A DNA stretch of 40,663 nt, taken from contig PMKK01000244.1 of the NCBI GenBank assembly GCA_003157715.1, positions 1 to 40,663 of the forward strand. The letters are read 5' to 3'. Of the stretch, positions 15,246 to 22,104 are shown in pieces. The DNA is from Actinomycetota bacterium (lineage in GTDB: Bacteria > Actinomycetota > Thermoleophilia > UBA2241). The notes beneath the pieces were generated by a model. The model was not told the origin of the DNA. It searched no databases and saw nothing but the letters and a program-made list of their open reading frames with translations. The position numbers and the translations under genes are program-made. Every line of letters starts with the position of its first letter. The first letter of the stretch is position 1.

Positions 15246-16061
15246 ATGAAGATCAGACGCGAGGCGCTCGAGCTGGCGTTCAGGATCGTGCTGAGCTGCC
15301 CCTGCGACGTGACCCACGAGCAGGAGCAGCGGGTGTTTGCCTATCTGCGCGGTCTGGCCCCCGGCGAGGCGGCCGACTACGCGCCGGTGCTGGCCGCTTT
15401 CGACTCGCCGGACACGCCCTTCCACGGCCTGGCGGCCTTCACCGGGTGGATGGCCGCCGACGTCGGCGCGGCGACCATCGAACGCGAGCACGTGCTGCGC
15501 TGTAACGCGTCGGGCTATCACTGGCAGCTTGCCGCGGCGACGCTCCCGGCGCAGTCGCGCCACGTCTCGTCGGTCTCGTGCTTCCTGCTCTCGCACACGG
15601 TGATTCCCGTCACCCTCACGTCGGCGTCGGGCGCGGCATCGGGGCCCGGCGCACCGGCGGGGCCCGGCGTGGCATCGGGGTCCGGCGTGGCATCGGGGCC
15701 CGGCGTGGCATCGGGGTCCGGCGTGGCATCGGGGTCCGTCGTGCCGGCGGGGTCCGTCGTGCCGGCACGGGCGAAGTACCGCTACGCGGGAGGCGCGGCG
15801 GCCTTCGACAACGTCTTCCTGCCGCCCGAGTTCGAGCCGGGCGCCGCGCCGCTCTGGGCGCTCCATCTGGGGGCGGTCGTGAGTCCGCTGAGCGCCGCCG
15901 AGGCCGGTCTCGTCTCGCGTCTGAACGAAGCCAACCCGCAGCTTGTCGCGCACCGCGCTCGCGTCGAGCGCATCGACTACACCGACTTCGAGCTACAAGG
16001 TGACTACCGGGAGTTCTGCCGCCGGCGCCATGCTCCGTTCTGGGGCGGCGAAGGAGCATGA
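15246..16061 (+). CDS. Unrecognised 271-residue protein with hexapeptide-repeat linker
   Basis: I do not recognise this family. It has a strong AGGAGG-type ribosome site. An N-terminal domain (about 1-125; 'LSCPCDVTHEQEQRVFAYL') has many acidic and aromatic residues and no membrane segment. Residues 129-176 are eight hexapeptides (such as G-V-A-S-G-S). A C-terminal domain follows (about 177-271; 'KYRYAGGAAAFDNVFLPPEF', ends 'REFCRRRHAPFWGGEGA'). Its stop overlaps ATG 16058 and it lies 2 nt before the likely start of the enolase-superfamily gene, so it is cotranscribed with it. It may be a partner or a sugar- or amine-binding protein for that pathway, but that is only context. Confidence 0.7.
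   Translation: MKIRREALELAFRIVLSCPCDVTHEQEQRVFAYLRGLAPGEAADYAPVLAAFDSPDTPFHGLAAFTGWMAADVGAATIEREHVLRCNASGYHWQLAAATLPAQSRHVSSVSCFLLSHTVIPVTLTSASGAASGPGAPAGPGVASGSGVASGPGVASGSGVASGSVVPAGSVVPARAKYRYAGGAAAFDNVFLPPEFEPGAAPLWALHLGAVVSPLSAAEAGLVSRLNEANPQLVAHRARVERIDYTDFELQGDYREFCRRRHAPFWGGEGA
15630..15773 (+). repeat. 18-nt coding tandem array (eight units)
   Basis: Eight 18-nt units related to GGCGTGGCATCGGGGTCC encode hexapeptides in the middle of the unrecognised 271-residue protein. The frame is conserved throughout. Confidence 0.92.
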
Positions 16062-16063
16062 CC

Positions 16064-17191
16064 ATGAAGATCGCCGCCATCAAGTCCACGCCGCTGGCGC
16101 TGGCCTTCAAGGAGCCCTACCACTGGGCGGGACGGGTCGACCACGCGGCCGCGGTCGTGCTGGTCGAAGTCGAGACCGACGACGGCCTGGTCGGCGTCGG
16201 CGAATCGGTCGCGGCCTTCCCGGCCGAGGGGACGGTCGCCGCGCTGCAGGGTATCGCGCCCCTGTTCGTCGGCCGGCCCGTGTTCGACATAGAGCGCCTC
16301 GTGACCGGGGCGCGACATCTGGGGAGCTTCAACCACACGCCCTGGCAGGCGAACTTCGTGCTCGCCGGGCTCGAGATGGCGCTTTGGGACATCCTCGGCA
16401 AGGCTGCCGGCTGGCCCGTGCACCGGCTGCTCGGCGGCGCGGTGCGCGACGAGGTCGACTACTTCGGCTTCGTCCAGGGCGACACGACCGACGAGCTCGC
16501 CGAAGACGCTCGCGAACTGGCGGGGGCGGGCTATGGCGTCATCTACCTCAAGGTGGGGCGCGGCGAGGCGGCCGACCTGCGCAACACGGCGGCCGTGCGC
16601 GAGGCGATCGGCGATCGCCGTCTGCGGCTCGATCCCAACTGCGCCTGGAGCGTCGCCGAGTCGATCCACATGATCGCCCGCCTGCGCCGGTTCGAGCCCG
16701 AGTGGATCGAACAGCCGACGCCGCTCATGAGCATCGCGGCGCTGCGCCAGGTCAAAGAGACCGTGGGCGTGCCGATCGCCGCCGACCAGGCGGTGTTCAC
16801 GCCGGCCGACGTCTACGAGATCTGCCGGCAGCGCGCCGCCGACGTCATCGTGCTCTCGCCGCACGAGGCCGGCGGCCTGCTGGCCTTCGGCAAGGCCGCC
16901 GCCATCGCCGAAGCCGCGGGCGTGCCGTTGTGCCTGCACGGCCAGGGCGTGTCGGGCATCACGGACTGCGCCCAGCACCATCTCGGCCTGCGTACGGCCA
17001 ACCTCACCGCGGGCAACCAGATCATGCACCAGCTCCTCGTCGAAGATCTCGTCTCGGCTCCCGATCTGACACCGGTCCAGGGCAAGCTGGGGCTGCTCGA
17101 CAAGCCTGGCCTCGGCGTCGAGCTCGACCGCGACGCGGTGCGGCGGGCGGCGGAGCTGTACGAGCACGACGAGCGCTACCATCATTCTTAG
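16064..17191 (+). CDS. Enolase-superfamily (mandelate racemase/muconate lactonising type) enzyme
   Basis: A 375-residue protein with the N-terminal capping domain and TIM barrel of the MR/MLE group. Likely Mg2+ ligands are Asp in 'RLDPNCAW', Glu in 'WIEQP' and Asp in 'AADQ'. The first-lysine motif reads Y-L-K-V-G, so the second Lys of the usual KxK is kept and the first is Tyr. The opposite-face residue is His in 'CLHGQG', and the usual Lys/Asp near 'SPHEAGG' is absent. This pattern fits a dehydratase or epimerase of uncertain substrate. ATG 16064 has AAGGAG at 7 nt; ATG 16058 is too close to it. The MttB-type gene downstream points to a betaine-type substrate. Confidence 0.88.
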   Translation: MKIAAIKSTPLALAFKEPYHWAGRVDHAAAVVLVEVETDDGLVGVGESVAAFPAEGTVAALQGIAPLFVGRPVFDIERLVTGARHLGSFNHTPWQANFVLAGLEMALWDILGKAAGWPVHRLLGGAVRDEVDYFGFVQGDTTDELAEDARELAGAGYGVIYLKVGRGEAADLRNTAAVREAIGDRRLRLDPNCAWSVAESIHMIARLRRFEPEWIEQPTPLMSIAALRQVKETVGVPIAADQAVFTPADVYEICRQRAADVIVLSPHEAGGLLAFGKAAAIAEAAGVPLCLHGQGVSGITDCAQHHLGLRTANLTAGNQIMHQLLVEDLVSAPDLTPVQGKLGLLDKPGLGVELDRDAVRRAAELYEHDERYHHS

Positions 17192-17329
17192 GGCCGGTCG
17201 CGGTTCGATCGCGGCCCGCGGTCACGGTTTGCCGCCGCGGCGCGCGTCCCGGTTCGAGCGGGGCCGCTCGTTCGGCTACGATCGCCGGTACCATCAGCGA
17301 CAGACGGGCGCAAGAGGCAGGAGACTCAG

Positions 17330-18766
17330 ATGACGAACGTGAGCAAGCAGACCGGCGTCGGCCGCACGACCTTTCTCACCGAGCCGCAGAAGCAGCAGAT
17401 GTACGACACCGCCCTGGGCATCCTCGCCGACGTCGGCATGAAGGTGCATCACGAAGAGGGCGAGGCGGTCATGCTCGCCGGCGGCTGCAGCCGCGACGCC
17501 GCCGGCCTCGTGCACGTGCCGCCGGCGCTCGTGCGACAGGCTCGCGAGACCGCTCCGGCGAGCTTCATGGTCTACGACCGCTCCGGCGCGCCCGCCATGG
17601 AGGTCGGCGGCCGTAACTCCTACTACGGCAACGGCTCCGACCTCATGCACCTCTTCGACTTGGAGACCGGCGAGCGCCGCCTGGCCAACCTGGCCGACGT
17701 CACCGTCGCCGCGCGCCTGTGCGACGCGCTGCCCGACATCGACTTCGTCATGTCGGGCGCCTACCCCGACGGCATGGAGGCCCTCGAAGCCTATCCGGCG
17801 CAGTTTCGCGCCATGATCCAGGCGACCACCAAGCCGCTGGTCATGACCGCCGGCGGCGTCGCGACGGTCGAGCCGATGTGGCGCATGGCCTGCGAAGTGC
17901 GCGGCGGCGCCGATGAGCTTGCCAAAAAGCCCTACTTCGTCATGTACAACCAGCCGGTCAGTCCGCTCAAGCACCCCTTCGAGACCGTCGACAAGCTGCT
18001 GTTCTGCGCCGACCGGGGGATCCCCTCGACGTACTGTCCGTCGCCCATCGCCGGTGGCACGGCGCCCATCACCACGGCCGGCCAGGTGACGCTCGGCATC
18101 GCCGAGGCGCTCTTTGGGCTCGTGCTGCAGCAGCTCCGGCGTCCGGGCGCGATCTTCGTCATCGGCCAGGGGCCCAACACGCTCGACATGGCCACCGCGC
18201 AGTCACTCTACAACTCGCCGGAGTTCGTGCGCGCCTATGCCTGCGAGGTCGAGATGGCCAAGTGGCTCGACCTGCCCAACTGGGGCTTCAGCGGTCACAC
18301 CGACGCTCAGGTGATCGACGCTCAGGCAGGCATGGAGGCCGACGAGCTCACCAAGCTGTCGATGCAGCTCGGCTCAAACCTGAACCACGACGTGGGGTAT
18401 CTCGACTTCGGGCTCACCGGGTCGCTCGCCGAGCTCGTCATGGTCGCCGAGTTCATCGCTCGCGACCGCCGTCTGCTGGCCGACATCGAGGTCTCGCCGG
18501 CGACCCTGGCCGTGGACGTGCTGGTCAAGGTCGGTCCCGGCGGCGACTTCCTCGGTCAGCGACACACCTCACGCAACCTGCGTGACTGCCAGTGGCGCCC
18601 GGCTCTGCTCAACCGCATGAGCCACGATCGCTGGCTGGAGACCGGCGGTCTCGACCTGACCGAGAAGGCGCACCAGAAGGCAGTCGAGCTGATCGCTACC
18701 CACGAAGTGCCGCCGCTTCCCGCCGACCTGATCGCCCGCCTCGACGAGATCGTCGCCCTGCGCTGA
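17330..18766 (+). CDS. MttB-superfamily corrinoid methyltransferase, non-pyrrolysine type
   Basis: A 478-residue protein of the trimethylamine methyltransferase (MttB) superfamily, recognised from 'TALGILADVGMKVHHEEG', 'GNGSDLMHLFDLETG' and 'SPIAGGTAPITTAGQ'. There is no in-frame amber codon, so it is not the pyrrolysine enzyme. Characterised non-Pyl relatives (MtgB, MtpB, MtcB, MtyB) demethylate glycine betaine, proline betaine, carnitine or butyrobetaine and pass the methyl to a corrinoid protein. No corrinoid protein or MtaA/MtqA-type partner lies in the window. The enolase-superfamily gene upstream may prepare or epimerise the substrate. AGGAG precedes the ATG. Confidence 0.92.
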   Translation: MTNVSKQTGVGRTTFLTEPQKQQMYDTALGILADVGMKVHHEEGEAVMLAGGCSRDAAGLVHVPPALVRQARETAPASFMVYDRSGAPAMEVGGRNSYYGNGSDLMHLFDLETGERRLANLADVTVAARLCDALPDIDFVMSGAYPDGMEALEAYPAQFRAMIQATTKPLVMTAGGVATVEPMWRMACEVRGGADELAKKPYFVMYNQPVSPLKHPFETVDKLLFCADRGIPSTYCPSPIAGGTAPITTAGQVTLGIAEALFGLVLQQLRRPGAIFVIGQGPNTLDMATAQSLYNSPEFVRAYACEVEMAKWLDLPNWGFSGHTDAQVIDAQAGMEADELTKLSMQLGSNLNHDVGYLDFGLTGSLAELVMVAEFIARDRRLLADIEVSPATLAVDVLVKVGPGGDFLGQRHTSRNLRDCQWRPALLNRMSHDRWLETGGLDLTEKAHQKAVELIATHEVPPLPADLIARLDEIVALR

Positions 18767-18846
18767 CGTCGCGCCGGAAGCGCCGCTCCGCCGCTCCGCT
18801 GCCGCCCCGCCGGCGGTGCGCTGACGGATGTCGCCGCGGCTTGCGC

Positions 18847-18888
18847 CGACGCGGCCGCGCCGACGCGGCCGCGCCGACGCGGCCGGGC
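18847..18888. repeat. 14-nt tandem array (three units) between convergent genes
   Basis: Three units of CGACGCGGCCGCGC (the last slightly changed) lie between the ends of the MttB-type gene and the multiheme cytochrome gene. Confidence 0.85.
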
Positions 18889-18901
18889 CGGAGCCGCGTC
18901 G
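18875..18901. terminator. Hairpin between convergent genes
   Basis: CGACGCGGC and GCCGCGTCG form a perfect 9-bp stem with a 9-nt loop; the left arm is the third 14-nt repeat unit. No T-run follows on either strand, so it would be a GC-hairpin terminator of the actinobacterial kind at best. Confidence 0.4.
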
Positions 18902-18913
18902 GAGCGATGTTGC

Positions 18914-19705
18914 CTAATCGCCCTGTCTGCCGCCGGGGTGGCAGCGGATGCAGTCGGCGAGCTGCGCGGCGCTCTGACCCTCGTGCTGGGACTGGACGCT
19001 GGCCGGCGTGTGGAAGTGACAGCCCAAGCAGGTGTAAGTGCTGGTGCCGTTCGGGTGGCAGGTCTGGCAGGTCGCCGTCTGCTGGTCGCTGCCGTGGTTC
19101 AGCGGGAAGACCGCGTGGTCGAACTTGGCGCCGGCCCAGCTCGAGGTGGAGTGGCACTGGTCGCAGCGCTGTCCCATCGCCCCGTGGTGGATGTCGTTCT
19201 TGGCGTGGCAGCCGTAGCAGGTCTGGGGCGCGCTGCGGAACTGCGCGACGGAGACGGCGCCGGGGTGGCAGAGGTTGCACGCCACGCGGGCGTGCGCGCC
19301 GGTTAGCTTGAACGCGAACTTGCTGTGGTCGACGAAGGTGAGACGGCCGTTCGGCCCGTGGTGCTCGGTGTGGCAACCGCGGCAGGTGGGCGACGAGAGG
19401 GTGCCCGCCATCTGGGCGTGAAATCCGCTGTGGGTCCTCATCTGGGTGGCGACGTCGGTGTGGCAGGCCAGGCAGCGGTCGGCCATGGTCTGGGAGCTCC
19501 AGGGGGCGGGATGGCAGGCGCCGCAGCTGGTGAGCCGCGCATGCGTGGCGACACCGCCGAGACTCTGTGCCGTGGCCTTGGCGTTCAGCGCTCCCGGGCT
19601 GAACAGCACGGGTCCGCGGATCAGCGTCCAGCCCATGATGACCGCAAAGGCGGCGCCGGCGAGCGCGATCCCCGAGATCGAGAGGAACCCCAGTGGATGC
19701 TTCAC
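18914..19705 (-). CDS. Membrane-anchored nine-heme c-type cytochrome
   Basis: A 263-residue protein with an uncleaved-looking N-terminal membrane segment (about 8-27), followed by nine CxxCH heme sites: CGACH, CLACH, CRGCH, CNLCH, CYGCH, CDQCH, CQTCH, CLGCH and CIRCH. Extra histidines can serve as sixth ligands, as in class III and cytochrome c7-like folds. The heme domain must lie outside the membrane. It would pass electrons from the membrane to an external or periplasmic acceptor. GTG start with AAGGAGG at 8 nt. It is the last gene of a four-gene operon (gap 46 nt to the cytochrome b gene). The family is firm; the acceptor is unknown. Confidence 0.95.
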   Translation of the reverse strand: MKHPLGFLSISGIALAGAAFAVIMGWTLIRGPVLFSPGALNAKATAQSLGGVATHARLTSCGACHPAPWSSQTMADRCLACHTDVATQMRTHSGFHAQMAGTLSSPTCRGCHTEHHGPNGRLTFVDHSKFAFKLTGAHARVACNLCHPGAVSVAQFRSAPQTCYGCHAKNDIHHGAMGQRCDQCHSTSSWAGAKFDHAVFPLNHGSDQQTATCQTCHPNGTSTYTCLGCHFHTPASVQSQHEGQSAAQLADCIRCHPGGRQGD

Positions 19706-19751
19706 GGCCGCGCCTCCTTGCCGGTCGTCGCTGCTGCCCGCACGCCGCGCA

Positions 19752-20321
19752 TCAGCGCGCCAGCGTCACGTAGTAGAGGGCCGCGGCGGCGTGGGCCAGG
19801 GCGGTGACGATCAACATCCAGGTGAGGGGCACATGGACGGCACGCCAGGTGGCCAGGGCCCCCCGGCGCGCCGCGAGCCGCTGCACGCGCTGGCCGATGG
19901 CCACTACGTCCGCCGCCGGCAGGGCGTCATCGAGCGTGCGGGGCACGGTGGTGTAGATGTAACGGCCGACCACTCCGCTCGCGACCACGACGGCGGTCAG
20001 CAGCATCGCGACGCCGGCCAGCCGGCCGAACTTCATGCTGGTGTGCAGCAGGACCATGTAGGGTCCCACCAGGCCCGTGAAGATGTGGAATCGCAGCCAG
20101 CTCGCCATGCTGCCCCACTTCGCGTCGGTCAGCCGCTTGCGGATGGAGTAGAGCGTCTCGGTCATCAGGATGAGGATGAAGCCGACGACACCGATCCCGT
20201 GGCCCACGAGGCCCGACGCCCTCGGAAACGCGCCGGCTTGCCGGTAGGCGAGCGCGTAGAGTCCGGTGATCGCGACGATGGCGATGAGCGCATACCAGAT
20301 CTCTCGATGCCGCTTAGGCAA
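19752..20321 (-). CDS. b-type membrane cytochrome-like protein
   Basis: A 189-residue integral membrane protein with about five helices (about 9-27, 40-60, 80-100, 105-125, 165-187). Histidines suited to heme b lie in or near the helices: 'LVGHGIG', 'RFHIFTG', 'VLLHTS', 'AVHVPLTW' and 'ALAHAAA'. It likely carries electrons across the membrane between the FAD oxidoreductase and the multiheme cytochrome. The TTG start at 20321 is chosen because GGAAGG precedes it and because TTGCCTAA overlaps the upstream stop; longer versions lie in the upstream gene and lack support. Heme binding is inferred from the histidines, not from a family match I can name with certainty. Confidence 0.8.
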   Translation of the reverse strand: MPKRHREIWYALIAIVAITGLYALAYRQAGAFPRASGLVGHGIGVVGFILILMTETLYSIRKRLTDAKWGSMASWLRFHIFTGLVGPYMVLLHTSMKFGRLAGVAMLLTAVVVASGVVGRYIYTTVPRTLDDALPAADVVAIGQRVQRLAARRGALATWRAVHVPLTWMLIVTALAHAAAALYYVTLAR

Positions 20322-21630
20322 GGTGCGCCTTCCAGTCTCGCCAGAAGCCGTCGATGATCTCCGCGAGCGGCGCCGACGGCGCCTGAAGGCCGGCCATGAT
20401 GGCACTGACGTCGGCGTCCGCCGCGATGATCTCCTGCAGCGGGAACGAGAGAGCCTGGTCGCCTATGACGACGGCGCCGTCGATCGTGCTCGCGCCGAGG
20501 ACGAGGCGCACATGGGCCTCGCCGACCTGCGCTTCGACGACCGCCGCGTCGCCAAGCCCGTGCCAGGTCTCACTGCCCCCGCGGGCGATGCCTTCGAGAT
20601 CGGAGTCCTTGCCTCTGCCGATGGTGCCCATGATCGTGAACTTGAGGCCCGCCAACCGCGTGACGTTGAGGGGCGCGGCCGCCTTGTAGGCGTGCACCGG
20701 CTCACCGGCCATGTTGAGACCGGCGATCCGGCCTTTGGCCACCGCCGAGCTCCACAGGACCTCGATGGTGCGCCGCTCGCTCGAGGCGTCGCGCACCTCG
20801 GCCAGATCGCCCGCCACGAAGATGTCGTCGTGGCTCGAACGCAGGTACTGATCGACCAGTACCCCGCGTCCGCAGTCGAGAGCCGCGGCCCTGGCGAGCT
20901 CCACCTGCGGCAGGACGCCGAACGCCACGGCCACCAGGTCGCAGGCGATCCGCTGGCCATCTTCGGTCTCGACGCCCACGACGCGACCGTCCTGACCGAT
21001 GATCCGGGCGAGCTTGGCGAAGAAGTGGATCTCCACGCCCTGCGTGCGGAGCCCCTGCTCGACGATGTGCGATTCGGTATCCGAGAGCACGTCGCTCCAG
21101 TAGTGGTCCTTGCGCATGAAGTAGTGGACGTGCACCTTATGAGCCCTCAGGCCTTCGACGATCTCGATGGCGGTGATGCCGCCGCCGATGACCACGGCGG
21201 CCCTGGCCGTGCGGCTGCGGCGGATGAGGTCGCGGGCGTCGTCCAGATCGTCCAGCTTGGTGACGCCTTCGAGCCGGGCGCCGGGCACGTCGACCGGGAT
21301 GGCCCGGGAGCCCGTCGCGATCAGCAGGCGATCGTAGGGCAGCTCCTGGCCACTTTCGAGAGTCACGCAGTGGGCGGCGGGGGAGACGCGGACCGCGCGA
21401 TCGTGGAGCAGATGAAGATCGAGGCGAGCGAAATCATGGGGCGAGAAGGGAAACAGCCCTTCCTCGGGTACCTCTTTGGCCAGGTAGTAGGCGAGGCCGG
21501 GGCGGGAGTAGTAGCCGTGGCCTTCGGCGCTGACGATCAGCAGCTCGGCGTCGGCGTCGCGGCCGCGGATCGTCTCGGCGGCCGTCATGGCGGCCGGGCC
21601 GCTGCCGATCATGACGTGGCGCCGGGCCAC
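20314..21630 (-). CDS. FAD/NAD(P)-dependent oxidoreductase (NirB N-domain/nitrite-reductase-like)
   Basis: A 438-residue pyridine nucleotide-disulfide oxidoreductase-fold protein. The FAD site is 'IGSGPAAMTAAE', the NAD(P) site is 'VVIGGGITAIEI', and 'DDIFVAGDLAE' is the second FAD motif. It lacks the CxxxxC redox disulfide of lipoamide dehydrogenases, as do NADH:acceptor (rubredoxin, ferredoxin or nitrite reductase) subunits. It would move electrons between NAD(P)H and the neighbouring ferredoxin or cytochrome b. The GTG start lies one base after the ferredoxin stop, and its own stop overlaps the cytochrome b start, so translation of the three is coupled. Confidence 0.92.
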   Translation of the reverse strand: MARRHVMIGSGPAAMTAAETIRGRDADAELLIVSAEGHGYYSRPGLAYYLAKEVPEEGLFPFSPHDFARLDLHLLHDRAVRVSPAAHCVTLESGQELPYDRLLIATGSRAIPVDVPGARLEGVTKLDDLDDARDLIRRSRTARAAVVIGGGITAIEIVEGLRAHKVHVHYFMRKDHYWSDVLSDTESHIVEQGLRTQGVEIHFFAKLARIIGQDGRVVGVETEDGQRIACDLVAVAFGVLPQVELARAAALDCGRGVLVDQYLRSSHDDIFVAGDLAEVRDASSERRTIEVLWSSAVAKGRIAGLNMAGEPVHAYKAAAPLNVTRLAGLKFTIMGTIGRGKDSDLEGIARGGSETWHGLGDAAVVEAQVGEAHVRLVLGASTIDGAVVIGDQALSFPLQEIIAADADVSAIMAGLQAPSAPLAEIIDGFWRDWKAHLA

Positions 21631-21631
21631 C

Positions 21632-21955
21632 TCAGCGGACCGCCGGATTCGGGCCGGCTGTCGTGGAGCCGATGGTCGTGGGCTGAGCCGCGGCGGGCCG
21701 GAAGGACGAGATGGGCTCGAGCCGCAGCAACCCCCGAGGGCAGCGCTTCACGCACTCTCCGCAGGTCAGGCAGCGGCTGTCTCTGACCGGCTCGCCACGC
21801 CACACATGCCGCCGCACGTCGATCTCGACGGGGCAATGGAACGAGCAGATGCCGCACTGGACACAGCGGCTCGGTTCGGGCAGGACCCAGGCGGTGGCCA
21901 GGGCGACATGCTTTGCCCTGTCGGATGTGAACCACCCCGATGCCCTGCTGCCCAT
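21632..21955 (-). CDS. Two-[4Fe-4S] ferredoxin-like protein
   Basis: A 107-residue protein with two cluster motifs, 'CVQCGICSFHCP' and 'CLTCGECVKRCP', spaced as in 4Fe-4S dicluster domains of HdrC or ferredoxin type. The N-terminus is soluble ('MGSRASGWFTSDRAKHVAL'). The C-terminal 30 residues are Pro/Ala/Thr-rich. AAGGGA precedes ATG 21955; longer versions of the frame run into the kbl gene and lack support. It is the first gene of the operon and could hand low-potential electrons to or take them from the FAD oxidoreductase. The resemblance to HdrC (cysteine motifs and size) leaves a thiol/quinone-linked role open. Confidence 0.88.
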   Translation of the reverse strand: MGSRASGWFTSDRAKHVALATAWVLPEPSRCVQCGICSFHCPVEIDVRRHVWRGEPVRDSRCLTCGECVKRCPRGLLRLEPISSFRPAAAQPTTIGSTTAGPNPAVR

Positions 21956-21966
21956 GATTTCCCTTC

Positions 21967-21986
21967 GGCGAGCCAACCCGCTCGCC
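21967..21986. promoter_or_regulatory. Hairpin just upstream of the ferredoxin start
   Basis: GGCGAGC and GCTCGCC form a perfect 7-bp stem with a 6-nt loop, about 12 nt before the ATG of the electron-transfer operon and next to its ribosome site. It may modulate translation. The 149-nt gap to kbl holds no supported gene. Confidence 0.4.
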
Positions 21987-22104
21987 CACCCTTCGTCAGA
22001 TCGTCTTTCCCGGCACTTTCCATCTTTCCGGCGCTCTCGCGCAAACGTTTGAGCGCAGCGCCGGCCGCCGTCTTGCGGGCGATCAGCGGCAAGCCCGGAG
22101 CCGC

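Noticed and set aside
15943..17616. Plus-strand frame of 557 codons across the enolase gene and the MttB start
   Set aside because: It is Arg/Gly-rich and crosses two real gene boundaries in another frame.
17330..18766. Pyrrolysine-containing trimethylamine methyltransferase
   Set aside because: The frame has no internal amber codon and no pyl genes are in the window.
21766..22092. Minus-strand ORF between kbl and the ferredoxin gene
   Set aside because: It overlaps half of the ferredoxin gene in another frame, has no ribosome site of note, and no recognisable motif.
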